DNA from: Candidatus Poribacteria bacterium
GTDB lineage: Bacteria > Poribacteria > WGA-4E > WGA-3G
Direction: 5' to 3'
Assembly: GCA_022827225.1 (NCBI GenBank)
Contig: JAJDTJ010000032.1
Span: forward strand, 1-34,517
Length of the DNA: 34,517 bases
The notes beneath the pieces were generated by a model, which did no database searches, was not told the DNA's origin, and worked only from the letters and a program-made list of their open reading frames with translations. Made by a program: the position numbers and the translations under genes. Positions 15,930-24,192 of this stretch are shown here, piece by piece (within the stretch, counting starts at the first letter, position 1; each line of letters starts with the position of its first letter).

Positions 15930-15960
15930 GGATAGCAACCAGAGGTATTCAGTTTTAAGG
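15930..15960 (+). repeat. Direct repeat, left arm
   Basis: GATAGCAACC, then AGAGGTATTCAGTTTTAAGG. The right arm at 16062-16090 reads GATAGCAACC, then AAGGATATTCAGTTAAGG. The arms bracket about 100 bp that includes REP-like palindrome 2. Confidence 0.6.
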
Positions 15961-15986
15961 TTTTTGTGCAATTTATCGGCAAAGTC

Positions 15987-16010
15987 GGGAATCGGAGTTC
16001 CCTCCTACCG
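15987..16010 (-). repeat. REP-like palindrome 2
   Basis: GGGAA (15987-15991), a 6-base loop and TTCCC (15998-16002), followed by TCCTACCG as in palindrome 1. The shared tail with a different but compensating stem indicates a repeat family that keeps its fold. Confidence 0.55.
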
Positions 16011-16061
16011 CGGGTCTGTGGAGCCCGAAAATCTAAAATTTCGGAAAACTAAATCGTCCTG

Positions 16062-16090
16062 GGATAGCAACCAAGGATATTCAGTTAAGG
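16062..16090 (+). repeat. Direct repeat, right arm
   Basis: Matches the left arm at 15930-15960 with a few substitutions and a 2-base length difference. It lies upstream of the deacylase promoter. Confidence 0.6.
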
Positions 16091-16115
16091 GGTGCTTTGA
16101 TGAATCGGATTTCTG

Positions 16116-16145
16116 TTGACATGCCCTGGCTTTTGGTGGTAAACT
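16116..16145 (+). promoter_or_regulatory. Possible promoter for the deacylase/reductase pair
   Basis: TTGACA (16116-16121), an 18-base spacer and TAAACT (16140-16145). The -35 is perfect and the -10 weak. The leader before the ATG at 16166 would be short, about 14 bases, just enough for the AGGAGG site. Confidence 0.4.
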
Positions 16146-16165
16146 CAACAAAGGAGGAGCGTTTT

Positions 16166-17722
16166 ATGAGATTTGATACAATCATTGCAGGCGGAAATAT
16201 CGTTGATGGGACGGGTGAGCGGGAGCCGTTTGTTGCGGACATCGGCATTCAGGATGACCAAATCGCTGCCATTGGTGATTTGGCAAAGTCAGAAACACCG
16301 CGTCGGATTTCGGTAGAAGGACAGGTTGTTTGTCCCGGTTTTGTTGATGTGCATGTGCATTCTGAAATTGCCTTGCTCGGTGGACGCGATCAGTTCGCTG
16401 CCGTCAGCCAAGGTGTAACGACGCATTTAGCCGCGCCAGATGGCTTCGGATGGGCACCCTTATCACCGGAGCGGGCGCGAGAATTATGGCACTACACGCA
16501 GTTTGCTTATGGCGATGCCGAACTGCCGCTCAACTGGCAGACTCCTGAAGCGTATCTTGATATGTTCCACGGGCGAATCCCTGCGAACCTCTGTCCGCAA
16601 GTACCGCACTGCGCTGTTCGGCTCGGTGTGATGGGTTGGGATCCGCGTCCGGCAACCAGTGATGAACTTCTATCGATGTCGCGCATAACCCATAGGTGGT
16701 TAGCGGAAGGGGCTTGCTGTCTCTGCTTAGGGTTGGATTATCAACCCTCTGCAAATGCCGATTTACATGAACTTGTGTATCTATCAGGTATCGCTCAAGC
16801 CTACGGTGCAATCTACGCAGCACATATTCGATACCGCATTCTTGGGAGAAAAAAGGCGTGGGAGGAGACGATTGAAATTGCAAAACGCGCCGGGATTCCT
16901 GTGCATATCTCGCATGAACGGGTAGACGATGAAGTTGCTGATATACTCGAACGTGTTGAGAATGAACAGATCGATTTGACCTTTGAATCCTACCTTTATC
17001 CCGCTGGTATGACACATCTTGCAATGATGCTCCCAATGGAGTATCAGACCGGTGCCCCTGATGATATGTTAGCGCACTTGGAAAACCCGGAAGTCCGAGA
17101 AAAATCAATCGCGCACCTACGTAGTGAATTACGCGACGGCAGCCAGATTGTGGGTTACAACCGTTCCGGTCGGTTTATCGGGATGACACTCGCTGAAGCC
17201 GCTGAGAGCGAAGGTAAGTCTTATGAAGAGTTTGCCTTCGATTTTATTCGTGAAGAAGCCGCGGTCGAAACCTTTGTGATGCCGTGGGCGACAACACCCG
17301 AAGAAAACGAACGGATCTTGAATCAGACGGCAAGCCACCCCCGCATGATGATTGCAAGCGATGGCGTTTACAACATTCCACATCCGCATCCGCGTAGTTA
17401 CGGCTGTTTCGTGCAATACCTCGGCAAGTTTGTGCGTGAACGCCAGTTGATCTCGTTGAAAGAAGCTATCTATAAAATGAGCGGTTTTCCAGCAGAACGA
17501 TTCCGATTGTACGACCGCGGAAGGATCGACCGCGGGCTTGCTGCTGACATCGTTGTCTTTGACCCGGATACTGTTGCAGACCGATCCACTTGGTTTGACC
17601 CCGTCCAATCCCCTGTTGGTGTAAACTGGGTGTTCGTTAATGGCGTTTCAGTTGTTGAAAATGGAAACGTGACGGGGCAGCTGCCGGGCAGAGTGCTACG
17701 TCGACAGCGATGGACAAGATAA
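16166..17722 (+). CDS. N-acyl-D-amino-acid deacylase family amidohydrolase
   Basis: A 518-residue metal-dependent amidohydrolase. It shows IIAGGNIVDGTG at the start (composite beta domain), GFVDVHVHSE with the metal-binding HVH (63-65), AHIRYR and ISHERVDDE on the metal-site strands, and ASDGVYNIPHPHPRSYG. The C-terminal layout typical of this family follows: ADIVVFDPDTVADR, then VFVNGVSVVENG and PGRVLR. Family members release D-amino acids or related acids from N-acyl forms; the exact substrate cannot be read. The start is the ATG at 16166, with AGGAGG 8 bases upstream. An earlier in-frame start at 16097 has no such site and is rejected. The reductase gene follows after 16 bases, so the two form an operon. 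Confidence 0.88.
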   Translation: MRFDTIIAGGNIVDGTGEREPFVADIGIQDDQIAAIGDLAKSETPRRISVEGQVVCPGFVDVHVHSEIALLGGRDQFAAVSQGVTTHLAAPDGFGWAPLSPERARELWHYTQFAYGDAELPLNWQTPEAYLDMFHGRIPANLCPQVPHCAVRLGVMGWDPRPATSDELLSMSRITHRWLAEGACCLCLGLDYQPSANADLHELVYLSGIAQAYGAIYAAHIRYRILGRKKAWEETIEIAKRAGIPVHISHERVDDEVADILERVENEQIDLTFESYLYPAGMTHLAMMLPMEYQTGAPDDMLAHLENPEVREKSIAHLRSELRDGSQIVGYNRSGRFIGMTLAEAAESEGKSYEEFAFDFIREEAAVETFVMPWATTPEENERILNQTASHPRMMIASDGVYNIPHPHPRSYGCFVQYLGKFVRERQLISLKEAIYKMSGFPAERFRLYDRGRIDRGLAADIVVFDPDTVADRSTWFDPVQSPVGVNWVFVNGVSVVENGNVTGQLPGRVLRRQRWTR

Positions 17723-17738
17723 CCTGGAGGGGCGAACC

Positions 17739-19166
17739 GTGGATGTGTATGATTTGACAATTATTGGCGGCGGAAGTGCCGGACTCGTGCTTGCCGTGGC
17801 AGGGGCAAAGTTAGGCAAAAAGACGGCACTTGTGGAGAAGCACCGCATCGGTGGCGACTGTCTCTGGACGGGATGCGTACCCTCTAAAGCACTCCTGAAA
17901 GTGGCGAAGGTGGCGAACTACATTCGGAACGCTGAGAAATACGGTATCGGTGTGCAAGGTAATGCCCCTGATTGGCAGCGCGTGATGGACTATGTGCGCG
18001 GGACACAACACGTCATAGAAGAAGAACACGACAACCCGGAACGGTTCCGGGAAATGGGGGTCGATGTCATCTTCGGAGATGGACATTTTGAGGCATCCGA
18101 CACCTTCGTCGTAGCAGATGCCGAAAGCGGAGAGACGCGTACACTTGAAAGCAAAAAGTTTGTGATTAGTACGGGTTCGCGTCCGGTTGCGCCGTCTATA
18201 CCCGGTTTGGAAACGTGTGGTTATCTTGACAGTGAAACGGTTTGGGAATTGGAAGAATTCCCGGAACGGCTGCTCGTTATCGGTGCGGGCCCGATCGGTG
18301 TCGAACTCGGACAAGCGTTTCACCGCCTCGGTGCCGATATAACGATTGCACAACGGAGCGGACGGATCCTTACGAAAGAGGATACCGATGTCTCCGAACA
18401 GATGCTGCGTTATCTTCGTGAGGAGGGGATCACGATCCGGCTCAATACAAATATCGCGGAAGTTGTTCAACACCAAGAAGGCATCAATGTGACATTCAGC
18501 AATAGTGAAAACGGGACAACAGAACAGACCTTTGACAAAATCTTGATTGCTGTGGGGCGGGCACCGAATGTCGAAGGATTAGGGCTCGACAAAATCGGGG
18601 TGCAGGTCGGCAACCGTGGGATCGAGGTTAACAACAGACTCCAGACGAGCGTCAAGAATATCTACGCTGCGGGTGATGTGATCGGACATTATCTGTTTAC
18701 GCATGTCGCTGCTTTCCAAGCGCAGCTGCTCCTTCGGAATATCTTCTTTCCGCTCTCTAACACGATCAACTACGGCGTTGTGCCGTGGACGACTTTTTCT
18801 GATCCGGAGGTTGCCCGTTGTGGTTTGACGGAGGCGGAAGCACGCGAGAAATATGGGGATGTTGATGTGTTCACACTTGACCAGAGCGATGTTGATAGGG
18901 CTGTTGCGGAGGGTGAGACGCACGGGTTCAGCAAGGTTATCGCGACACGGTGGACTGGGAAGATATTGGGGGTTCACCTTGTTGGCGCGAATGCGGGTGA
19001 GGTTGTACATGAGTATGTGTTGGCGATGCAGCAGCGGATTCCGTTGCGAAAATTGAGCGGGATGATCCATGTATATCCTACATTTTCAAGCAGTGTGTGG
19101 CGTGTAGCAGGCAAATGGTTCTCGGAAAGCACACTGATTCAGACGTTACGGAAGTTGCTTCCATGA
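17739..19166 (+). CDS. FAD-dependent pyridine nucleotide-disulfide oxidoreductase
   Basis: A 475-residue class I flavin disulfide reductase. The FAD loop is IIGGGSAGLVLA (8-19) and the redox-active pair is in GGDCLWTGCVPSK (Cys41 and Cys46). The NAD(P) loop is VIGAGPIGVELG in the middle, and IYAAGDV is the second FAD contact. The C-terminal dimer motif reads HVYPTFSSSVW. In lipoamide dehydrogenase the residue before Pro is a catalytic His with a partner Glu five residues on; here they are Tyr and Ser. Lipoamide dehydrogenase activity is therefore unlikely, and the protein is closer to the mercuric-reductase-like group, though without the N-terminal metal-binding domain. The start is GTG at 17739 with GGAGG upstream. 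Confidence 0.9.
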   Translation: MDVYDLTIIGGGSAGLVLAVAGAKLGKKTALVEKHRIGGDCLWTGCVPSKALLKVAKVANYIRNAEKYGIGVQGNAPDWQRVMDYVRGTQHVIEEEHDNPERFREMGVDVIFGDGHFEASDTFVVADAESGETRTLESKKFVISTGSRPVAPSIPGLETCGYLDSETVWELEEFPERLLVIGAGPIGVELGQAFHRLGADITIAQRSGRILTKEDTDVSEQMLRYLREEGITIRLNTNIAEVVQHQEGINVTFSNSENGTTEQTFDKILIAVGRAPNVEGLGLDKIGVQVGNRGIEVNNRLQTSVKNIYAAGDVIGHYLFTHVAAFQAQLLLRNIFFPLSNTINYGVVPWTTFSDPEVARCGLTEAEAREKYGDVDVFTLDQSDVDRAVAEGETHGFSKVIATRWTGKILGVHLVGANAGEVVHEYVLAMQQRIPLRKLSGMIHVYPTFSSSVWRVAGKWFSESTLIQTLRKLLP

Positions 19167-19269
19167 CCCTGAACCACGAGCCTCTACACAGACGAAACAT
19201 CCCACTTAGAAATTATTGCTGGGAAGCTAATAAACATCAACACCCCAGCTATCCTATGGTCATTTGATA

Positions 19270-20895
19270 CTATTTCTGTATTAACATCTTCCGCGTGGCA
19301 GTGAACTGCCCAGCTTTGAGCGTATAAAAATAAACGCCACTTGCGATTTGCTCTCCGTGAGCATTCTTGCCATCCCAATAGGCAGCACGGGACCTACTCT
19401 GATAGACCCCCGCAGGCATTTCGCCTAATGGCAGCGTCCGAACCAAAGCACCATCTATAGCATGAATGAAGATAGTGACTTCCGTTGGTTGCGCTAACTG
19501 ATAGGGTATCCATGTTTCTGGATTGAACGGGTTCGGGTAGTTCGCCAAGAGTGCTGTTTTTTCCGGTGTCAGTTGTGCTACCTGTGTCCCCGCCGTCAAG
19601 AATTGTTTTAACACGGCAATTGTCTGTGCATCCGCGCCGATGTCTCGTGCGTCTTGGATCCATTGCTGTACCTCTTCCGCGGTGAAGGAAAGGTAGCGAG
19701 ACTGCTGCGCGAACGTAGGTGCTGCTTGGGAGTCGGCGGTTGTTTGGGAATCGACTGCTTTGGCAACAACAATGAGGTCTTCAATGTTAATGATGCCGTC
19801 TTTGTTGACATCTGCGTTGGCGATGTCATCTGTGGCAGCTTTTCCGTAGTTCGCCGCCACCGCCATAATATCAAGATATGTGACACTACCGTCGCCCGTT
19901 ACATCTACTGCTGCAAGCGGCTCCCACAATCGGATTGTGTCATCACTACTCCCACTAACGAGAAGTGTCCCGTCAGCGTTCCAGGCTATTGTATTAACAG
20001 CGCCTGTATGCTCTGTAAGGGTAGCTTTGTGTGCCCCAGTGGTGGGGTTCCATAATCGGATTGTGTTATCGCTACTGCCGCTGGCAAGGATTGCCTCGGT
20101 TGGATGGAATGCCAGCGTATTGACGTTACCGGTATGCCCTTCCAAGATGTACAGCGGGGAATCCGTGTCCGTTGGGTCCCATAATCGGATTGTGTCATCG
20201 CTGCTTGCACTGGCGAGCAACGTTCCGTCAGGGCTCCATGCGACCGATCTTACAGTATTCGTATGTCCGCGAAGTACAGCGGTGTTGGTGCCATTGTCTG
20301 GGTTCCACAAGCGGACGGTACGGTCTCTACTTCCGCTGGCGAGCATAGTTCCATCAGGGTTCCACGCCACCGCTTCAACGTTATTCGTATGTCCGCGCAG
20401 TGTCCGAACGGGTCGACTTTTCCATGCGTCCCATGTTAAATCCCAGATACGGATTGTGTCGTCGTCGCTCCCGCTGGCGAGGGTGGAACTCCCCGGTTTA
20501 AAGGACAGTGTATTGACGGTGTTTGTATGTCCTATGAGGTAACCTCTTATGTCTCCGTCATCTGTGTAAGACATCCCAATATAAGGGCGGAAAAACAGTC
20601 CACCAGCATAAACGACAAAGCGCGAGTCATGCGATGAGATAGCAATATCAGAGATTAAGAAGAGACCAACTTCGGTCTGCCAGTGTTGTGCCCCCGTATC
20701 AAGATTCCAAGAGTGAAGGACGCTGCCGGTCCCCACACTGATAAGTGTGCTATCGTCTTTGAATGCCACTGCATAGACAGAATATTTATGTCCGCTGAGC
20801 GTCCGAGTATGGAAGTACCCTTCGGCAGCGGCAAAAGGTAAAGTAATAGTGAAAATGGATAGTAGGGTTAAAATTGAAAGGCTTAATTTCTTCAT
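19270..20895 (-). CDS. Secreted WD40 propeller with dockerin and FlgD-like C-terminal domain
   Basis: A 541-residue exported protein. A signal peptide (MKKLSLSILTLLSIFTITLPFAAAEG) is followed by WD40 repeats at about 25-327; five or six are clear, for example GHTNTVRSVAWSPDGT and SSDDTIRLWDP, and a seventh degenerate blade is likely. A dockerin type I-like segment (331-382) has two Ca-binding loops, DVTGDGSVTYLD and ADVNKDGIINIED. The last 93 residues start LLANYPNPFNPETWIPY and end GVYFYTLKAGQ...KMLIQK. This FlgD Ig-like or sorting tail is common in such secreted proteins. The start is the ATG at 20895, preceded by AAAGGA; a longer frame to 20973 would precede the signal peptide. An ECF-type promoter lies upstream at 20981-21009. 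Confidence 0.87.
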   Translation of the reverse strand: MKKLSLSILTLLSIFTITLPFAAAEGYFHTRTLSGHKYSVYAVAFKDDSTLISVGTGSVLHSWNLDTGAQHWQTEVGLFLISDIAISSHDSRFVVYAGGLFFRPYIGMSYTDDGDIRGYLIGHTNTVNTLSFKPGSSTLASGSDDDTIRIWDLTWDAWKSRPVRTLRGHTNNVEAVAWNPDGTMLASGSRDRTVRLWNPDNGTNTAVLRGHTNTVRSVAWSPDGTLLASASSDDTIRLWDPTDTDSPLYILEGHTGNVNTLAFHPTEAILASGSSDNTIRLWNPTTGAHKATLTEHTGAVNTIAWNADGTLLVSGSSDDTIRLWEPLAAVDVTGDGSVTYLDIMAVAANYGKAATDDIANADVNKDGIINIEDLIVVAKAVDSQTTADSQAAPTFAQQSRYLSFTAEEVQQWIQDARDIGADAQTIAVLKQFLTAGTQVAQLTPEKTALLANYPNPFNPETWIPYQLAQPTEVTIFIHAIDGALVRTLPLGEMPAGVYQSRSRAAYWDGKNAHGEQIASGVYFYTLKAGQFTATRKMLIQK

Positions 20896-20980
20896 TTGAA
20901 TGCATCCTTTCCCGAAAACACCTTCGGGTGTAGGTAATTTATGTTGCCCTAAATTGCTCAAACCTTTAGTCATGATTTAA

Positions 20981-21009
20981 TGATACAATTTGAAGGGCAA
21001 AAAGGTGCA
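20981..21009 (-). promoter_or_regulatory. Putative ECF-sigma promoter upstream of the WD40 gene
   Basis: On the minus strand, TGCACC (21009 to 21004), a 17-base spacer and GTATCA (20986 to 20981), with a T-rich tract upstream. The same element with the same spacing lies at 24125-24153 before the sigma-sensor gene. The layout resembles TGCAAC/CGTC-type ECF promoters. The start point would be near 20974, giving a leader of about 80 bases. Confidence 0.6.
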
Positions 21010-21074
21010 TAATGGGAAAAAAAATTGAATGAGAGAAAAAATAAGCGGTTTTGATGGGAGAATTTCTGGGAATA

Positions 21075-24065
21075 TCAGTCGTTTTCCTTCTCAAGCGAGG
21101 CATAGAACATTCCGCTGCGTTCGGTAGCAATATAAAGTTTATCAGCGTTGATAACAAGCGAGATGACACGGTTCGGCACCGGTGGCAAGATCTGTTTCCA
21201 TCTGCCGCGGTCATCTAATTGATAGATACCGGTATCACCGGCGCTATAAACCGCTTCGTCTGCTATTGCGATTCGGTCTATGACAGTGTGCGTGCCTTCT
21301 GTATCAGTGATCGTGTGCCAGTTTTCACCGTCTTCTGATGTCAAAACGCCCGCGTTCGTAGCAACGTGAACCCGTGAATTGACAAAGATTATCTCGTTGA
21401 AGGACTCAAATCGAAGTGGCAGTGTTGATGTCACATCTTTCCACGTGTATCCCTCGTCAAATGATCGGAATAGATGGCCGTCGTGTTTTCCGACGTAGAC
21501 GGTTTCGCCTGAAACAGCAAGCGTAGACCGTTTGGTGATGTCCTCACCGGCACCCTCAGCAGTATCTATTAGTCCAGTATCAACCCAATCTGGTTCGCCG
21601 CGTCTCCATCGTAAAAGTCTCTGTTTATATTCTACATAGAACGTATCGCCGCTGACTGCAAATCTGCTCGGTGACGCTATCGGTTGGCGGGTTGTGTCTG
21701 GCGCCTGACTTGCTTTGTCGGCATTGTTAGGCGGATCGTCTGCGATATTTTGTTTCGAGGTCTCCTGCGATTCAGTTTCCGGCGTTTCTATAGAGCGATT
21801 TCCACGAAAAGACGGGAAATCTTGAATAATAACCAGCGTGCTGCCCTTCGTGGAAAGACGGAAAATACGCAGTGCATCTTTTATGCTTGGGATGGTTGTG
21901 ATGCCGTAAAGTTCACCGTCAGCAACCACCAATTTTGAAATAAACATCGGGTTGCCAGAATCCACTTCGGATTTCGGTGTCCAGGCATCGGGCTCAAAGC
22001 GTAGGGTATTCCACGACATCCCACCGTCGGTGGATTTGGTGATATTGGTAGCGGTATTCCCGTAGAGTGTGTTTCTGAAGGTTATTAAGTTAGATATTTT
22101 GGTTCCTACTATGCCGGTCATAAAGGGCTGCCACGACTCGCCACCATCAGTTGAACGGTTAAGCCCAAGAAATCCTGCTGTGAACACGGTATTTTCGTCC
22201 ACGCCGACAGCAGGGAACATGCTCAATAAAAATGAATTCATCATTGCAACCACGCTCAGCTTCTGATCGGTACCTGACCATGTTTGTCCACCATCTATGG
22301 ATCGGAGATGGAAACCGGTATATCCGATTGCTAAAAGTGTTCTTCCAGCAGTGAGGACTTTAACGCCGGGGGACACGCTTATTATCGGTGATTCGGTTGG
22401 CGGTGTTATGTTAGTCCACGAATTCCCTAAGTTGGCTGAATGGAAAATTTCCCACATTCCTTGCTTCTTATCTTTTGCTTCTTGTATAGATGCCTTCGCT
22501 TGAGAAGAATCTAAGAGATCGGGTCCTGTCCCGACATAAAGGTTATTTTCGGAAACCGCCAAGGAATGGATAGCTAGCGTAGTATTCAATGGCAATTTTT
22601 CTAAATCGTGTCTTGGCTTGATACGGTAGAGTCCTTGATTTGTCCCGACAAACACTGTGTTTTCAAGTGTAGCCACGGCAAAGGTTGTTAGCTCTGTAAC
22701 TTCATCATTCAATAGGGTCCACTGCTTCCCTCTATCTTCGGATCGGAAGATTCCATTCTCTCGAAGTGCGAGGTACAAGGCTTCATCGGTTATTGCTAAT
22801 CCCATAGCGGCTCCTTTTGGGCGATCGCCAAGCGATGTCCATGTCTCTCCGCTATCGCTCGAACTAAACAGTTCATCAACAGAGGCAAGGTAGAGCGTGT
22901 CGTCTTTCTCAGCCATGGGTATCATGCTGTAGTCTGTGAAAGCGGTTGGAAGGTTAACAGCGGCTGCCGGACTAATGAACGTCCACGCAGGGGCATCTCT
23001 TGGCAATCTATAGATACCGAGGAGCGAAGCGGCGTAGGTATCGCCTTCTGAGTTTACGAACAAGCCTAATATTGGGCCGAAACCTGGGGCATTTGCTTGT
23101 CTCCATTGCTGCTTCAGTGTCGGAGGGACTTCCCTCTCTATCTGGGCAGTGGGACTTGGCACAATCGGCTTTGAAACTTGCACGCCGGTCCCTCTGTCTC
23201 TACCTGTGGTATCGAAAAGTCCGACTTGGTTCCGTAGGTCCGGTTCCGCTTGTGTATCAATGACAACAGATGTGTCAATGATTTCAACGGTGGTTTCCGT
23301 TTGGGCGTTCAAGTTGTAAGGTTTCTGGAAACGAACGAGGTATTGAGACCCGACACCGAGCATGAGTATTATAAAGATGGCGGCTGCACCAAAAGCTGCC
23401 CATGGTAGTAAAGGTTTGCCAACCTGAGGGGGTGTTGGTTTTATGTCGGCGACTTGCTGCATGATACGCTCAATGAAATTGGGAGGCAATTGGACGTTTC
23501 CAAGCGTTTCGCTAATCAGATGCTCTTCCGCTCGTAAACGCTCTCGTGCTCGGCGAAGCCGACTTTTAATTGTGTTTACTGAAACACCCAAGAAGTTGCC
23601 AATCTCTTTCGCTGTCATTTCACCGAGATAGTAGAGCGTCACCACGGTGCGTTCACTCTCTGGCAGCTTCTCCAGAAGTTCCTCAACGATTTCATGCCGC
23701 CGTTCCGCGGCTTCCATTTCCCGTTGCTCGGAGACATAACGGTTATAGGAAGATTCTTCTATCTCTACCACAGATGTATTCTCCAACAATTGTATTGGCG
23801 ATTTTTTCTTTTGGAGCCACTTGAGACAGAGCCGATTTGCAATAACATACAACCAGCCAGCAAACTGGTTGGGATTCCGTAGCGTAGCGAGATTTTTGTA
23901 TGCCTGGAGGAAGGTATCTTGGGCAATCTCTTCAGCGATGTGAAAATCCCGGACCTTGCGCCACGCAAGCGCGTGAACACTCTTTTGGTACTTTCGGACT
24001 AAAGCAGTGAACGCTTCCTCATCCCCGGATAGAACGCTGTGAATCAGTTGAACATCGTTTTCCAC
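21075..24065 (-). CDS. Membrane-anchored ECF sigma factor with Asp-box propeller ectodomain, copy 1
   Basis: A 996-residue fusion. Residues about 10-80 are ECF sigma region 2 (HIAEEIAQDTFLQAYKNL, FAGWLYVIANRLC). Residues about 125-178 are region 4, with LPESERTVVTLYYLGEMT and the helix-turn-helix stretch AKEIGNFLGVSVNTIKSRL. A single hydrophobic helix follows at about 219-241 (LLPWAAFGAAAIFIILMLG), then a low-complexity linker to about 320. The rest is rich in Asp-box/BNR motifs, as in Ycf48 or sortilin propellers: SSDSGETW (about 402), SEDRGKQW (442), SANLGNSW (543), SIDGGQTW (589), STDGGESW (638), STDGGMSW (678), and two more near the C-terminus (SFDEGYTW, TSEDGENW). The start is GTG at 24065, aligned with copy 2. 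No separate anti-sigma gene is adjacent. The propeller probably lies outside the membrane and senses something; that is inference. Confidence 0.9.
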   Translation of the reverse strand: MENDVQLIHSVLSGDEEAFTALVRKYQKSVHALAWRKVRDFHIAEEIAQDTFLQAYKNLATLRNPNQFAGWLYVIANRLCLKWLQKKKSPIQLLENTSVVEIEESSYNRYVSEQREMEAAERRHEIVEELLEKLPESERTVVTLYYLGEMTAKEIGNFLGVSVNTIKSRLRRARERLRAEEHLISETLGNVQLPPNFIERIMQQVADIKPTPPQVGKPLLPWAAFGAAAIFIILMLGVGSQYLVRFQKPYNLNAQTETTVEIIDTSVVIDTQAEPDLRNQVGLFDTTGRDRGTGVQVSKPIVPSPTAQIEREVPPTLKQQWRQANAPGFGPILGLFVNSEGDTYAASLLGIYRLPRDAPAWTFISPAAAVNLPTAFTDYSMIPMAEKDDTLYLASVDELFSSSDSGETWTSLGDRPKGAAMGLAITDEALYLALRENGIFRSEDRGKQWTLLNDEVTELTTFAVATLENTVFVGTNQGLYRIKPRHDLEKLPLNTTLAIHSLAVSENNLYVGTGPDLLDSSQAKASIQEAKDKKQGMWEIFHSANLGNSWTNITPPTESPIISVSPGVKVLTAGRTLLAIGYTGFHLRSIDGGQTWSGTDQKLSVVAMMNSFLLSMFPAVGVDENTVFTAGFLGLNRSTDGGESWQPFMTGIVGTKISNLITFRNTLYGNTATNITKSTDGGMSWNTLRFEPDAWTPKSEVDSGNPMFISKLVVADGELYGITTIPSIKDALRIFRLSTKGSTLVIIQDFPSFRGNRSIETPETESQETSKQNIADDPPNNADKASQAPDTTRQPIASPSRFAVSGDTFYVEYKQRLLRWRRGEPDWVDTGLIDTAEGAGEDITKRSTLAVSGETVYVGKHDGHLFRSFDEGYTWKDVTSTLPLRFESFNEIIFVNSRVHVATNAGVLTSEDGENWHTITDTEGTHTVIDRIAIADEAVYSAGDTGIYQLDDRGRWKQILPPVPNRVISLVINADKLYIATERSGMFYASLEKEND

Positions 24066-24124
24066 TATCAGAATTCCCTCTGATTAACGAATGAACGTGA
24101 TTATACTTGTATTCAAAATATTAA

Positions 24125-24153
24125 TGATACAATTTTGAGGTGGAAAGGGTGCA
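24125..24153 (-). promoter_or_regulatory. Putative ECF-sigma promoter upstream of sigma-sensor copy 1
   Basis: On the minus strand, TGCACC (24153 to 24148), a 17-base spacer and GTATCA (24130 to 24125). The flanks also match the WD40 site: a T tract before it and TTAAT-like bases after it. The start point would be near 24118, about 53 bases before the GTG at 24065. Autoregulation by the sigma factor it precedes is the natural hypothesis. Confidence 0.6.
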
Positions 24154-24192
24154 TGATTGGAAAAAAAATTGATACCCATAACCATAAAGCCG

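Larger units (their letters stand above)
15812..16165. other. Repeat-rich divergent intergenic region
   Basis: This 354-bp gap contains no supportable gene. It holds, in order, a REP-like hairpin, a leftward promoter, one arm of a direct repeat, a second REP-like hairpin, the other arm of the direct repeat, a weak rightward promoter and the AGGAGG ribosome binding site of the deacylase gene. Each is listed separately. Confidence 0.7.

Noticed and set aside
17811..18476. Minus-strand open frame (221 codons) opposite the disulfide reductase
   Set aside because: It is a shadow of a gene with clear motifs on the other strand; no start signals or recognisable domain.
19167..19269. Intrinsic terminator between the convergent reductase and WD40 genes
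   Set aside because: Only a weak imperfect pairing around GCTGGG and CCCAGC was seen, with no following T tract.
19925..20470. Regularly spaced DNA repeats that could suggest a CRISPR array
   Set aside because: The period of about 126 bases is a multiple of three, in frame, and encodes WD40 blades.
19880..20542. Long plus-strand open frame (220 codons) opposite the WD40 gene
   Set aside because: It is the reverse reading of the WD40 repeats; its repetitive protein follows their 126-base period and it has no ribosome binding site.
20981..20986. Reading GTATCATTAA as a sigma70 -10 (TATCAT)
   Set aside because: No TTGACA-like -35 lies at suitable spacing, whereas TGCACC recurs at the same distance in both copies.
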